This document shows positions 8,479-16,086 of a stretch of DNA of 64,000 nucleotides, piece by piece. The position numbers were made by a program, and so were the translations under genes. This DNA is from Anaerolineales bacterium. GTDB taxonomy: Bacteria > Chloroflexota > Anaerolineae > Anaerolineales > Villigracilaceae. Below the pieces are notes generated by a model. The model did not search any database. It saw nothing but the letters and a program-made list of their open reading frames with translations, and was not told the DNA's origin. The first letter of the stretch is position 1; every line of letters begins with the position of its first letter. The DNA is taken from assembly GCA_030583905.1 (NCBI GenBank), contig CP129481.1, positions 496,001 to 560,000 of the forward strand. Reading direction: 5' to 3'.

Positions 8479-9681
8479 TTATTTCTTCTTCCACTCTGGC
8501 TCATAAAACGGAAGTTTCACCACTTTCGCGGGTGCGTGTTGACGGTGATGCTCGACGGTGATTTCCATGCGGACATCGGTGCCGATTTCGTAATAGGGTC
8601 TTTGCAAGTGAGCCAGGGCGATGTAGGTCTTCAACAGCGGAGACCATGTGGAAGTGGACGCATAACCGACTTGTACATTTCCCACCATCACGGGCAGACT
8701 GGCGCGTACTGCCGAGCCGGGGATTTGCGGAGGCAAGCCAACTTTGCCGAATAATTTTTCCATACCGACCCAATCCACTGCCAAGCCGACCATCTTCCAA
8801 TCAGAACCGTTTTTCTTTTCACGTTCCAGGGCGCGACGACCGACGAAGTAGCCAGGCTTGTCGAGTGCGACGGTCCAATCGAGACCAAGTTCAAACGGGG
8901 ATGATTTCTGCGATTCGATCCACGCGTGAGAAGTCGAGGTGTAATCCACATCGAGCATGAAGAGACCCGCTTCCACGCGCGCCATGTCCATGGCGAGGAT
9001 GCCGACGGGCGTAATGCCATAATCAGAACCCGCTTCCATGAGCGTGTCCCACACTTTGAGCGCGTCTTTGGCGTCCATCCAAATCTCATAACCGAGGTCG
9101 CCGGTGTAACCTGTTCTTGAAATCGTGACTTCCACGCCGTTGATCTTGTTCGTCATCAAACGGAAATACTTCAACTCGTCAACTGGTTTCTCGATAACTT
9201 TATTCAGCACTTTCCTTGTATTCGGTCCCTGAAAACTGAGCGCCGCCACGTCATCGGTCACTTCGATGATGGAGACGTCCATGCCGACCGCGTTCATCGT
9301 CAGCCAGCGCAGATTCGGTTCCGCGGCAGTCAGGCGGAAGGTCTGTTCTTCGAGGCGCGAAACGGTGCCATCGTCGATCATCTTGCCTTCTTCGTCGCAC
9401 CAGCCGGTGTAAGCGACCTGTCCCACTTTCATCTTATGGATGTCGCGGGTGGTGACACGGTGCAGCAATGCCGCCGCGTCCTTGCCTTTAATGACGTACT
9501 TGATCAGCGGCGAGACGTCAATCAGCGCCGCCGAGTTGCGGATCGCCCAATATTCGCGATCGAGCACATGTTCATACGAGCCGACGACAAAATAGCCCGC
9601 CCACTTGCGCCAGTTCTGCGGCTGGCACAACGCGGACGTCCGTTCGTGGAAGGGGGTGGTTTTGAGATTGAGATTCAGCAT
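8479..9681 (-). CDS. GcvT-like aminomethyltransferase family protein
   Basis: This 400-residue protein starts MLNLNLKTTPFHERTSAL. Its N-terminal half has the folate-binding GcvT pattern: WAIRNSAALIDVSPLIKYVIKGKDAAALLHRVTTRDI, here spanning about residues 44-80. EVTISRTGYTGDLGYEIWM is the usual central motif, and the C-terminal barrel domain ends TVEHHRQHAPAKVVKLP. These proteins move a one-carbon unit from an amine or methylated donor to tetrahydrofolate. GcvH and GcvP are not in view, and the two flavoproteins downstream suggest a DmdA- or dimethylglycine-type demethylase rather than glycine cleavage. That substrate assignment is inference. AAGGA precedes the ATG at a normal distance. Confidence 0.75.
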   Translation of the reverse strand: MLNLNLKTTPFHERTSALCQPQNWRKWAGYFVVGSYEHVLDREYWAIRNSAALIDVSPLIKYVIKGKDAAALLHRVTTRDIHKMKVGQVAYTGWCDEEGKMIDDGTVSRLEEQTFRLTAAEPNLRWLTMNAVGMDVSIIEVTDDVAALSFQGPNTRKVLNKVIEKPVDELKYFRLMTNKINGVEVTISRTGYTGDLGYEIWMDAKDALKVWDTLMEAGSDYGITPVGILAMDMARVEAGLFMLDVDYTSTSHAWIESQKSSPFELGLDWTVALDKPGYFVGRRALEREKKNGSDWKMVGLAVDWVGMEKLFGKVGLPPQIPGSAVRASLPVMVGNVQVGYASTSTWSPLLKTYIALAHLQRPYYEIGTDVRMEITVEHHRQHAPAKVVKLPFYEPEWKKK

Positions 9682-9762
9682 GGGGAAAATAGTTCCTTGG
9701 ATTGGCGCGGATTGTACATTATATATAATTTTGTGACAACCAGAATTTGGGGGATTAAAGAC

Positions 9763-9793
9763 AAAACAGGTCAGATATACATTGACCTGTTTT
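9763..9793 (-). terminator. Hairpin between the membrane-protein pair and the GcvT-like gene
   Basis: AAAACAGGTCA and TGACCTGTTTT pair over 11 bp with a 9-base loop. The stem is flanked by A on one side and T on the other, so it could terminate in either direction. Confidence 0.55.
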
Positions 9794-9822
9794 ATACATA
9801 AAGCCTCTTACAAAAATTGATC

Positions 9823-9849
9823 GTAGGTCAGGCTTGTAGCCTGACATGT
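9823..9849. repeat. Diverged copy of the 4068 palindrome
   Basis: GTAGGTCAGGCT-TGT-AGCCTGAC keeps the shape and loop of the repeat at 4068-4096, with the central C/G pairs inverted to G/C on both arms. The outermost bases no longer pair. Confidence 0.6.
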
Positions 9850-9867
9850 TCATAAAATCTAAAGAAT

Positions 9868-9886
9868 GGCGGGTTGGAAACCCGCC
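9868..9886 (-). repeat. Short GC-rich hairpin repeat
   Basis: GGCGGGTT-GGA-AACCCGCC is a perfect 8-bp stem 8 bases after the stop of the DUF998-like gene, followed by CTAC. Together with the two structures just before it, the 212-base gap holds three hairpins and no gene. Confidence 0.6.
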
Positions 9887-9893
9887 CTACTGA

Positions 9894-10484
9894 TTATGAA
9901 TAATACCTGTTCAACCATATTGCCACAACCTCATTCCACACTAAAATTGCGAATAAAAACACATAGAACGCCGCGCCTTTGAGCGCAAATGCCGGAGCGG
10001 CGAGCGCGAGCGTTCCCCATGTGTAGAGTGAAAGATTCCTCCATTTTTCATCGCTGCGGAAGGCGAAACCAAGGGCGATCATGGCGGGGAACAACGTCAG
10101 CCCGAGCAAGACGAACGAAAGGTCATGCAAACGTCCGTGCCAGGTGGATGGGGTATCGCGGATGGTTGGGTCGGTGGTGAAGGACAGGGCAGCCAGCGCG
10201 AGACCGGCGAACATCATCAGCGTGGAACCCGCTTTGGAGGCTGGAGCAGGTTTGAAGTCGAGAAAGAGGCGGATGCCCAGCATCGTCATGAGCATCCCGC
10301 TGACGATAAACGTCGCGGTCATGATCCACCCGAACCTGCCAAGCGCCAGCCCGCTAGGCCAGTCGAAGGTCGGGTCGTGGATGGGATGCCAGCCGAGGCT
10401 GAGCAGGAAGTCGTACTCGACGATGGTGAGTGTGATAAGGACAAGCGCGAACAGGATCGGACCGAATGGGAGGACGCGCTTCAT
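9894..10484 (-). CDS. DUF998-like polytopic membrane protein
   Basis: This 196-residue protein has about six apolar segments: 5-28, 52-72, 84-101, 119-140, 151-165 and 168-188. The order of segments and the HDPTFDWPSGLALGRFGWIM loop are like DUF998 membrane proteins. It has no recognisable catalytic motif and its function is unknown. It begins 10 bases before the end of the next gene upstream on the same strand, so the two form a small unit. The region just before its ATG reads CTGGGG, a poor ribosome binding site, which fits coupling to the upstream gene. Confidence 0.6.
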   Translation of the reverse strand: MKRVLPFGPILFALVLITLTIVEYDFLLSLGWHPIHDPTFDWPSGLALGRFGWIMTATFIVSGMLMTMLGIRLFLDFKPAPASKAGSTLMMFAGLALAALSFTTDPTIRDTPSTWHGRLHDLSFVLLGLTLFPAMIALGFAFRSDEKWRNLSLYTWGTLALAAPAFALKGAAFYVFLFAILVWNEVVAIWLNRYYS

Positions 10485-10493
10485 CCCCAGCCG

Positions 10494-10892
10494 TTACCTG
10501 TTCCACCCGCCGGGCAGACGCATCACCCCGAGGTAGACCAGCAAGAGAGCGCCGAGCACACAGAACAACGTGTTGCGAAAGCGGACGTTGTCGGCGGCAT
10601 TCTTCCAGCGCGCGGGCAGGTGCGCGACGACCGCCGCAACGATCATGGTGACGCCATGTTCGATGCGATACATCGGGAAGCCCATGCCTGCCACGCCCAT
10701 CCAAATGATGAGAATGAGACCAAGCGCAGCTTGCAGATCCATCACGCCGCTGAAACCTGCGGCGAGACCGCGGTCCATGCCTTTGAATTCGCTTTTCATC
10801 AGCCAGCCGGCGGCGAATTTGATGACGGCAAGCGCGGCGACGATCAACACCAGCCAGCGCAAGTGGGAGTGGGCAATAAATAAAAGGTCCAT
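10494..10892 (-). CDS. Four-helix membrane protein of unknown function
   Basis: The start MDLLFIAHSHLRWLVLIVAALAVI is chosen because GGAG lies 8 bases upstream; an in-frame ATG two codons earlier is too close to it. The 132 residues contain four transmembrane helices. A histidine pair (HSHLRW) at the start of helix 1 and RIEHG before helix 3 are placed like heme or metal ligands in small membrane proteins, but this is only a resemblance. It is followed directly by the DUF998-like gene on the minus strand. No family is recognised with confidence. Confidence 0.6.
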   Translation of the reverse strand: MDLLFIAHSHLRWLVLIVAALAVIKFAAGWLMKSEFKGMDRGLAAGFSGVMDLQAALGLILIIWMGVAGMGFPMYRIEHGVTMIVAAVVAHLPARWKNAADNVRFRNTLFCVLGALLLVYLGVMRLPGGWNR

Positions 10893-11017
10893 GTTCATTT
10901 CTCCGTTTTTCTCCGCAGATTGTTTCTCTGCAAATCTGCGGATCGTTTTTGATGTGTCCGCCAAATTATACAACAGGGCGCATCTCCTTTATAATCAAAT
11001 CAATATTTGGAGGCAAA

Positions 11018-11791
11018 ATGACCTATACAACGGTACTGACAGAGATCCGCGGGCGCGTTGGGCTGGTGCAGTTGAACCGTCCGCAGGCGATGAACGCATT
11101 CAACTTAGCCATGCTCGGCGAGGTCTTCGATGCGATGGAAGCATTCGACAGGAACGAACACGTCGGCGCGATCGTCGTCACCGGGAATGAAAAAGCCTTC
11201 GCCGCCGGAGCCGATATCAAAGAAATGGCGGATGCGTCCTATGTGCAAATGATGACGGAAGAACGCGTGGAGATCTGGGACCGCATCCGCGGCGTTAAGA
11301 AGCCGGTCATTGCGGCGGTATCCGGCTGGGCGCTGGGAGGCGGCTTTGAATTCGTCCTTTCGTGCGACATGATCATCGCATCCGAATCCGCGAAGTTCGG
11401 TCTGCCCGAAGTGACCATCGGTGTCATCCCCGGCGCGGGCGGCACACAACGTCTGACGCGCCTGCTCGGCAAACATCTCGCCATGGAAATCGTCATCAAT
11501 GACCGCAAAATCAACGCCGCCGAGGCGCTGCAATTTGGGCTGGCAAACCGTGTTGTCCCCGTGGAAGGTTATCTCGATGCCGCCATCGCCTTCGCGGAAG
11601 AGATCGCTTCGCGCGCGCCGCTTGCTGTCCGCATGGCGAAGGACTCGGTCAACGCTGCATTCGAAACCACCCTCACCGAGGGGTTAAAAATCGAGAAGCG
11701 CAATTTCTATCCGCTCTTTGCAACGGAAGATCAAAAGGAGGGAATGCAGGCGTTCATCGAAAAACGAAAACCGGAGTGGAAGGGGAAGTAG
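11018..11791 (+). CDS. Enoyl-CoA hydratase/isomerase family protein
   Basis: This 257-residue crotonase-fold enzyme probably hydrates 2-enoyl-CoA in fatty acid or amino acid breakdown. The start MTYTTVLTEIRGR has GGAGG 6 bases upstream. The oxyanion-hole sequences AFAAGADIKEM and GWALGGGFEFVLSCD are present. Both catalytic glutamates of true hydratases are in place, E111 in GGGFE and E131 in GLPEVTIG. IPGAGGTQRL follows as usual. It stands alone, facing away from the membrane-protein pair, and ends in a strong terminator before the tRNA cluster. The exact chain-length preference cannot be read from sequence. Confidence 0.88.
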   Translation: MTYTTVLTEIRGRVGLVQLNRPQAMNAFNLAMLGEVFDAMEAFDRNEHVGAIVVTGNEKAFAAGADIKEMADASYVQMMTEERVEIWDRIRGVKKPVIAAVSGWALGGGFEFVLSCDMIIASESAKFGLPEVTIGVIPGAGGTQRLTRLLGKHLAMEIVINDRKINAAEALQFGLANRVVPVEGYLDAAIAFAEEIASRAPLAVRMAKDSVNAAFETTLTEGLKIEKRNFYPLFATEDQKEGMQAFIEKRKPEWKGK

Positions 11792-11804
11792 GTTGATGGA
11801 AAAC

Positions 11805-11834
11805 AAAAACACGCCCTTTTCAGGGCGTGTTTTT
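11805..11834 (+). terminator. Terminator between enoyl-CoA hydratase and tRNA-Ser
   Basis: AAAAACACGCCCT and AGGGCGTGTTTTT form a 13-bp stem with a TTTC loop. A- and T-runs at the ends allow use from both sides. Confidence 0.85.
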
Positions 11835-11837
11835 CAG

Positions 11838-11924
11838 CGGAGAGGGCGGGATTCGAACCCGCGACTGGTTTTACCCAGCACTCACTTAGCAGGCGAGCCC
11901 ATTCAGCCACTCTGGCACCTCCCC
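11838..11924 (-). tRNA. tRNA-Ser (anticodon GCT)
   Basis: The minus strand folds as an 87-base tRNA. The 7-bp acceptor stem is GGGGAGG with CCTCTCC (one G-U pair). The anticodon loop is CTGCTAA, with U33 and A37. A long variable arm, typical of serine tRNA, is present, and the T-arm is GCGGG-TTCGAAT-CCCGC. The discriminator is G and CCA is not encoded. Confidence 0.95.
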
Positions 11925-11977
11925 AAATCAATTGACGACAATATTGTAACCATAAATCGGGAATCGTCAATAACCAG

Positions 11978-12062
11978 CGGAGGGAGTGGGATTCGAACCC
12001 ACGTTGGCTTTCACCAAACATGTTTTCAAGACATGCGCCTTCAGCCGCTCGGCCATCCCTCC
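11978..12062 (-). tRNA. tRNA-Ser (anticodon TGA)
   Basis: An 85-base tRNA with acceptor stem GGAGGGA/TCCCTCC, anticodon stem CATGT/ACATG around CTTGAAA, a long variable arm and T-arm GTGGG-TTCGAAT-CCCAC. The discriminator is G and CCA is not encoded. It lies 53 bases upstream of the other serine tRNA in the same direction. Confidence 0.95.
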
Positions 12063-12164
12063 ATGGAAGCCTAAATTTTGGGCGGAGGCGATTTTACCAT
12101 ACAATCCAATGCCCCATTTACAGCGGTGGATATATTCCCGCCTTTTGTGTATAATCCCAGCGTC

Positions 12165-12236
12165 GCCCTGATAGTTCAATGGACAGAACAAGGCACTCCT
12201 AAGGCTTAGATGTAGGTTCGATTCCTACTCAGGGCA
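12165..12236 (+). tRNA. tRNA-Arg (anticodon CCT)
   Basis: A 72-base cloverleaf has acceptor GCCCTGA/TCAGGGC, D-stem GTTC/GAAC, anticodon loop CTCCTAA (anticodon CCT) and T-arm GTAGG-TTCGATT-CCTAC. The anticodon stem is weak, with one G-U pair and an A-G mismatch next to the loop. The discriminator is A and CCA is not encoded. A TATAAT at 12150-12155 lies 9 bases upstream. Confidence 0.85.
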
Positions 12237-12287
12237 TCCGACAAAACGAATAGAAAAAAATTAATAATTTTCTAACCAATTTTAGAC

Positions 12288-12316
12288 TTGCAATTTCTCG
12301 ATAGTGGTAGTAATAT
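12288..12316 (+). promoter_or_regulatory. Sigma-70-type promoter of a candidate small RNA
   Basis: TTGCAA (12288-12293) and TAATAT (12311-12316) are spaced by exactly 17 bases. The predicted start, near 12321-12324, falls on the first base of a 19-bp hairpin with no open frame behind it. Confidence 0.6.
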
Positions 12317-12320
12317 TGTA

Positions 12321-12418
12321 AGCGTTGACCGCCAGGGTGCCCCCCTCACCCTGGCGGTCAACGCTTTAAACATATAAAAAGAGACAAAAAACGGACGTTT
12401 CGAAACGTCCGTTTTTTT
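12321..12418 (+). ncRNA. Candidate small RNA with C-rich hairpin loop
   Basis: A perfect 19-bp stem (12321-12339 with 12347-12365; arms begin AGCGTTGACCGCC) closes a 7-base loop CCCCCCT. An A-rich single-stranded linker of about 25 bases follows, then a strong intrinsic terminator at 12388-12418. A well-spaced promoter lies immediately upstream, and there is no credible open frame. The expected transcript is about 95-100 bases. C-rich loops are a known feature of antisense small RNAs that bind purine-rich ribosome binding sites, so a regulatory role is a reasonable inference. No Rfam family was recognised by eye. Confidence 0.5.
12388..12418. terminator. Bidirectional terminator (small RNA and recN)
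   Basis: ACGGACGTTT-CG-AAACGTCCGT is a perfect stem with A-runs before it and T-runs behind it. It can serve the plus-strand RNA unit and the minus-strand recN gene that ends at 12428. Confidence 0.88.
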
Positions 12419-12427
12419 AATTCCTAT

Positions 12428-14164
12428 CTACTTCTTTTCGCCTTTTATCATTTGCCGCGCGGTCTGCATCAGTTCGTGTGCCGAGCGGATCGTGCTCTCG
12501 CCCACTTCGCCAAGCATCTGGGACAGTTCAAGCAGACGGGATTCGCCGTCTAGCGGCTCGACGCGGGTGAGGGTACGTCCCTTGTCCACAAGTTTTTGGA
12601 CCTGGTAATGCTGGTCGCCGAAGACCGCCAGTTGCGGGAGATGCGTGACACAAAAGACCTGATGCGTGCGCGAGAGATTCCACAATTTTTGTCCGACGAC
12701 CATGCCCACACGTCCGCCAATGCCTTGATCGATCTCATCGAAGATCAGCGAAGGGACTTCGTCGGCGCGCGCCATGACGTTCTTCAAACCGAGCATCAGG
12801 CGCGAGGTCTCGCCGCCGGATGCGATCTTCGCGAGCGGCTTGAGTCCTTCGCCGGGGTTCGGGGCGACGAGAAATTCCACGCGGTCGAATCCGTTCTGGT
12901 CGAAGGCGATGCGGGTTCCGTCTGCGAGGGGAATGCCGTTAGGCTCGGGCTTGGTCCTGAAATCCACGCCGAATTGGGCGGACGCCATGCGCAGGTCGTC
13001 GAGTTCGGTCTCAATTCCCTTGCCCATTTCCGCCGCCGCGGACTTGCGTTTTTCGGAGAGAGTAGTGCCCTGTTTGGAAAGTTTTTCCAGCAGTTTGGCT
13101 TCCTGCATTTCCAACTCGACGATGCGGTCCGCCGCGCCGGTGATGGTTTCAAGCTGCTTTTGGGCATCTTCGCCATAGGCAATGACCGCGGGGATGCTGC
13201 CGCCGTATTTGCGCGTGAGCGAGTGGATCAGGTCGAGGCGTTCCTCCACGTCATCGAGACGTTTGGGGTTGAACTCGATCTCTTCGAGATAATCACGCAG
13301 GTTATGGATGACCTCGGATATCGTGTCGAGCATGAGTTCGGCTTGGTTCGCCAGTTCCGCCTGCCCCGCATCGATTTTGGCGAGCGCGGCTAATGCCTGC
13401 GCCGCCTGCCCGACCAGATCTGTTGCGGCGGGAGTTTCCGGCGAGCCTTCATCCAGCACCGCAAGCGCCTCCTGCGCGTTCTGCGCCAGCGACTCAGCAT
13501 TGGCAAGCCGGTCACGTTCCTTGCGGAGTTCCTCGTCCTCGCCCGGTTTCAGGCGCGCGGCTTCGATCTCCTCCACCTGATAGGTCAGCATTTCAGTGCG
13601 GCGGTCGGCGTCGGACTGCGCCTTCCGAAGCTCACCCAACTCACGGCGGAGATTCAGAAGCGCGTGATAGGTCTGGCGGTATTCCGTCAGCGGTTTGGCA
13701 ACCTCCGCGTAACGGTCAAGTAAACCGAGATGTGCCTTGGGATCGAGCAGGGAGAGATGCTCCGCCTGCCCGTGGATGTCCACCAACAGCGCGCCGAGTT
13801 CCTTCAACAAACCGACATTCACTGTACGCCCGTTGACGCGTGCCACACTGCGCCCCTCCTTGCGGACCTCGCGCATCAGCGTGAGGTAATCGGGATCATC
13901 CAGCAGTTCCTCGCGTTTCAGGACCTCATGTACCGCCTCTTTTTCGGGACCTTTGAGTTGGAACACACCCTCGACAAATGCCGCGTCCGAATCCGTGCGG
14001 ACGAAGGTCGTGTCCGCTTTGCCGCCGATGAGCATGACGACTGCATCAAGGATGATGGATTTTCCCGCACCGGTCTCGCCGGTGAGGATGATCAACCCGG
14101 GACCAAAACGCAGGTCGAGTTTGTCGATGATGGCGAAATTCTGGATGTGAAGTTCGGTGAGCAT
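12428..14164 (-). CDS. recN: DNA repair protein RecN
   Basis: RecN is an SMC-like ATPase that helps recombinational repair of double-strand breaks by holding DNA ends. The 578 residues match the usual length. Walker A GETGAGKS is at residues 29-36 after the family start MLTELHIQNFAIIDKL. A long coiled-coil middle (about 150-380) is rich in E, K, L and A. The C-terminal half has the ABC signature region IASGGETSRLMLGLK, Walker B SLIFDEIDQGIGG and CVTHLPQLAVFGDQHYQV. It is the last gene of a minus-strand group with the B-box-like protein and nadK; such nadK-recN pairing is common in bacteria. Confidence 0.96.
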   Translation of the reverse strand: MLTELHIQNFAIIDKLDLRFGPGLIILTGETGAGKSIILDAVVMLIGGKADTTFVRTDSDAAFVEGVFQLKGPEKEAVHEVLKREELLDDPDYLTLMREVRKEGRSVARVNGRTVNVGLLKELGALLVDIHGQAEHLSLLDPKAHLGLLDRYAEVAKPLTEYRQTYHALLNLRRELGELRKAQSDADRRTEMLTYQVEEIEAARLKPGEDEELRKERDRLANAESLAQNAQEALAVLDEGSPETPAATDLVGQAAQALAALAKIDAGQAELANQAELMLDTISEVIHNLRDYLEEIEFNPKRLDDVEERLDLIHSLTRKYGGSIPAVIAYGEDAQKQLETITGAADRIVELEMQEAKLLEKLSKQGTTLSEKRKSAAAEMGKGIETELDDLRMASAQFGVDFRTKPEPNGIPLADGTRIAFDQNGFDRVEFLVAPNPGEGLKPLAKIASGGETSRLMLGLKNVMARADEVPSLIFDEIDQGIGGRVGMVVGQKLWNLSRTHQVFCVTHLPQLAVFGDQHYQVQKLVDKGRTLTRVEPLDGESRLLELSQMLGEVGESTIRSAHELMQTARQMIKGEKK

Positions 14165-14167
14165 AAA

Positions 14168-14683
14168 TTAGAGTTGGATCCCTGATGTGCGGGAGTAGAC
14201 CATCGGGGTGGCGATGATGAGATAAATGACGATCCCGATGACGCCGAAGATATATCCCGTAAAAAGAAAACTGATCAGAACAGGCAGTGCGCCCAGCACC
14301 ATGCCTGCGGCGAAGGTCACGAACAAGGCTTTCGAACGGCGTTTTCCGACGGCACGCAAAGCCAGATCGGCGATCCACCTGCCTGCCGCGCCGCCAATGC
14401 CTGCGGCGATGAAGAACATGAAAAAACCAATGAACGACCCGATGAAAGCGATCAATCCGCTGGCGATCAACGAAAGGATGGATGTAATCGCAAAACCGAT
14501 CAGATAATCGTACCACTCGGCAGTGTCGAAGGCTTTTTGGTGCGCGCGCGAACAATCCCTGCAGATGTAACCCGTTGGGATGCGCACCGCGCAGGAGGTG
14601 CAGATCGGATTTTCACAGCGCTTGCAGCGCAGGGAAGTTTCACGGGTGGGATGGGCGTAACAAAATAAAGTCGTATTAGTCAT
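14168..14683 (-). CDS. B-box-like zinc finger membrane protein
   Basis: The first 45 residues hold a zinc-binding pattern (FCYAHPTRETSLRCKRC, then ENPICTSCAVR and YICRDCSRAH) like B-box fingers found at the start of many bacterial membrane proteins. The rest has four transmembrane stretches, roughly residues 60-80, 82-104, 121-140 and 143-160. The protein has 171 residues. It starts within a 4-base ATGA overlap of the nadK stop and ends 3 bases before recN, so the three genes are probably one transcript. Its function is unknown. Confidence 0.65.
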   Translation of the reverse strand: MTNTTLFCYAHPTRETSLRCKRCENPICTSCAVRIPTGYICRDCSRAHQKAFDTAEWYDYLIGFAITSILSLIASGLIAFIGSFIGFFMFFIAAGIGGAAGRWIADLALRAVGKRRSKALFVTFAAGMVLGALPVLISFLFTGYIFGVIGIVIYLIIATPMVYSRTSGIQL

Positions 14684-15543
14684 CGCGGCAATCCTAAAGA
14701 GTTTTCGTTCATGTGCATGGTGATATTGCGGTAGAAGTAGCCGGGGTCTCCAAAACGGACGAACTGCGCCGTCACATCCGCAGCGGTGACGATCACCTGG
14801 TCATCTTCCATGACCGGGGTCGGCAACTGTCCGTCCACGCTCATCACGGCGTTTTCACTCTTGACCAAAATTTTCACCGAAGAACCTGCCGCCAAGACCA
14901 CTGCCCGATCTACGGATAGGTGCGGGGCGATGGGCACCAGCAGGATATTGCGCAGTTCCGGCGGCAGGATCGGTCCGCCCGCCGCGAGCGCGTACGCAGT
15001 CGAACCAGTGGCGGTGGAGGCGATCAACCCGTCCGCGACGTAACTGGTCAACTGGCGGGCATCCACAAAAGCGGTCAGTCGTACAGGACGCAAGTTCTGT
15101 CCGCGCCCGACGACCACCTCATTCAACGCGTTGGAGCGCCCGATGGATTCCCCGCCGCGAAAGTGTTCGGCATGCAGCATCATGCGGTTTTCGATCCATG
15201 CCTCGCCGTTTAGCAATTTTTCAAAATACTCGTGCCATTCCTTGCGGTCGACCTGGATGAGAAATCCCAGCCTGCCAAGGTTGACGCCCAGGATCGGGAC
15301 GCCGCTTGGCGCGCACAGGTGACCTGCCCGCAGGACGCTTCCATCCCCGCCGACGGCGATGAGCATATCGAACTCTCCCTGCTTCACCCGCTTGCGAAGG
15401 TCTTCATCGTACAACGAGCCGACAGGCGCTTCCATGCCTTTTTCCCGCAAAAAAGCGGACATCGCTTCCGCTTCCGTGAAGGCTTCCGGCATTTTCGGAT
15501 ACGCCGTAACTACAGGACGTTTGGGAATGAATGGCGTGGACAT
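14680..15543 (-). CDS. nadK: NAD kinase
   Basis: NAD kinase phosphorylates NAD to NADP in the cytosol. The 287-residue protein has the diagnostic GGDGSVLRA at 65-73, followed by GVPILGVNLGRLGFL. The conserved NE motif is in SNALNEVVVGRG, and the C-terminal core carries YVADGLIASTATGSTAYALAAGGPIL. Length and motif order are normal for the family. It heads the nadK-(B-box protein)-recN group on the minus strand. Confidence 0.93.
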   Translation of the reverse strand: MSTPFIPKRPVVTAYPKMPEAFTEAEAMSAFLREKGMEAPVGSLYDEDLRKRVKQGEFDMLIAVGGDGSVLRAGHLCAPSGVPILGVNLGRLGFLIQVDRKEWHEYFEKLLNGEAWIENRMMLHAEHFRGGESIGRSNALNEVVVGRGQNLRPVRLTAFVDARQLTSYVADGLIASTATGSTAYALAAGGPILPPELRNILLVPIAPHLSVDRAVVLAAGSSVKILVKSENAVMSVDGQLPTPVMEDDQVIVTAADVTAQFVRFGDPGYFYRNITMHMNENSLGLPR

Positions 15544-15573
15544 ATCGGGGATTATACCTTTTGTCCATCCGAC

Positions 15574-16086
15574 CTACGCCAGCTTTTCTTCACAGACAGC
15601 CTGATACCCGCATCGCTTACAACGGGATGCCTGCTCATGCGAGCGATGGACATTTCTCCTCGCATCGTCCTCGCGCATGTCCGCCAGCAGTTCGATCAGC
15701 GCGGACTCCAATTCCCTCGTATAGTCCACGGCGAAGTCGCGGTTCTCGTAATGGATGATGCCGTACGGCGGACGTTTTTTATACGTCTTCTCCACCAGCA
15801 GACAATACGACGCCAGTTGAAAGATATGCGAATCATACGGCGCTTCGGGCGCGCGCCCCGATTTGACCTCCACCGGGATAATCTGTCCGTTCTTTTCGAT
15901 CAGGTAATCAGGCTTCCCCGTCAACCTGAGGGATGCGTAATACAACGGCTTCTCGACCTTGCCCCAGCCGTCCGTGTCGGTGTAGATGACCCGTCCGCCC
16001 GGCAGACCGGCGGCTTTTTGCTGGCGGTTCGACTGCCAGAAGAAGATCAAAGCAAGCACGAACAGGAGAAGAATAAGATAGATCAT
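15574..16086 (-). CDS. Cas4-like nuclease, C-terminal subunit with membrane anchor
   Basis: This 170-residue protein starts MIYLILLLFVLALIFFWQS, a membrane helix. Its soluble part is the core of a Cas4/Dna2-type RecB nuclease. D60 lies in GKPDYLIE and E73/K75 in IPVEVKSG; QLASYCLLVE resembles the QxxxY motif. The C-terminal cysteines C156, C159 and C165 lie in CKRCGYQAVCEE. The N-terminal cysteine motif that completes the Cas4 iron-sulphur site is missing here but present in the gene upstream, whose TGA stop overlaps this ATG by 4 bases. No cas1, cas2 or CRISPR repeats are in the window, so a repair role is more likely than spacer acquisition. Confidence 0.65.
   Translation of the reverse strand: MIYLILLLFVLALIFFWQSNRQQKAAGLPGGRVIYTDTDGWGKVEKPLYYASLRLTGKPDYLIEKNGQIIPVEVKSGRAPEAPYDSHIFQLASYCLLVEKTYKKRPPYGIIHYENRDFAVDYTRELESALIELLADMREDDARRNVHRSHEQASRCKRCGYQAVCEEKLA

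Noticed and set aside
12165-12236. Non-functional tRNA because of a weak anticodon stem
   Set aside because: Acceptor, D and T arms are perfect, U33 and A37 are kept and a promoter box precedes it, so it is kept as tRNA-Arg.
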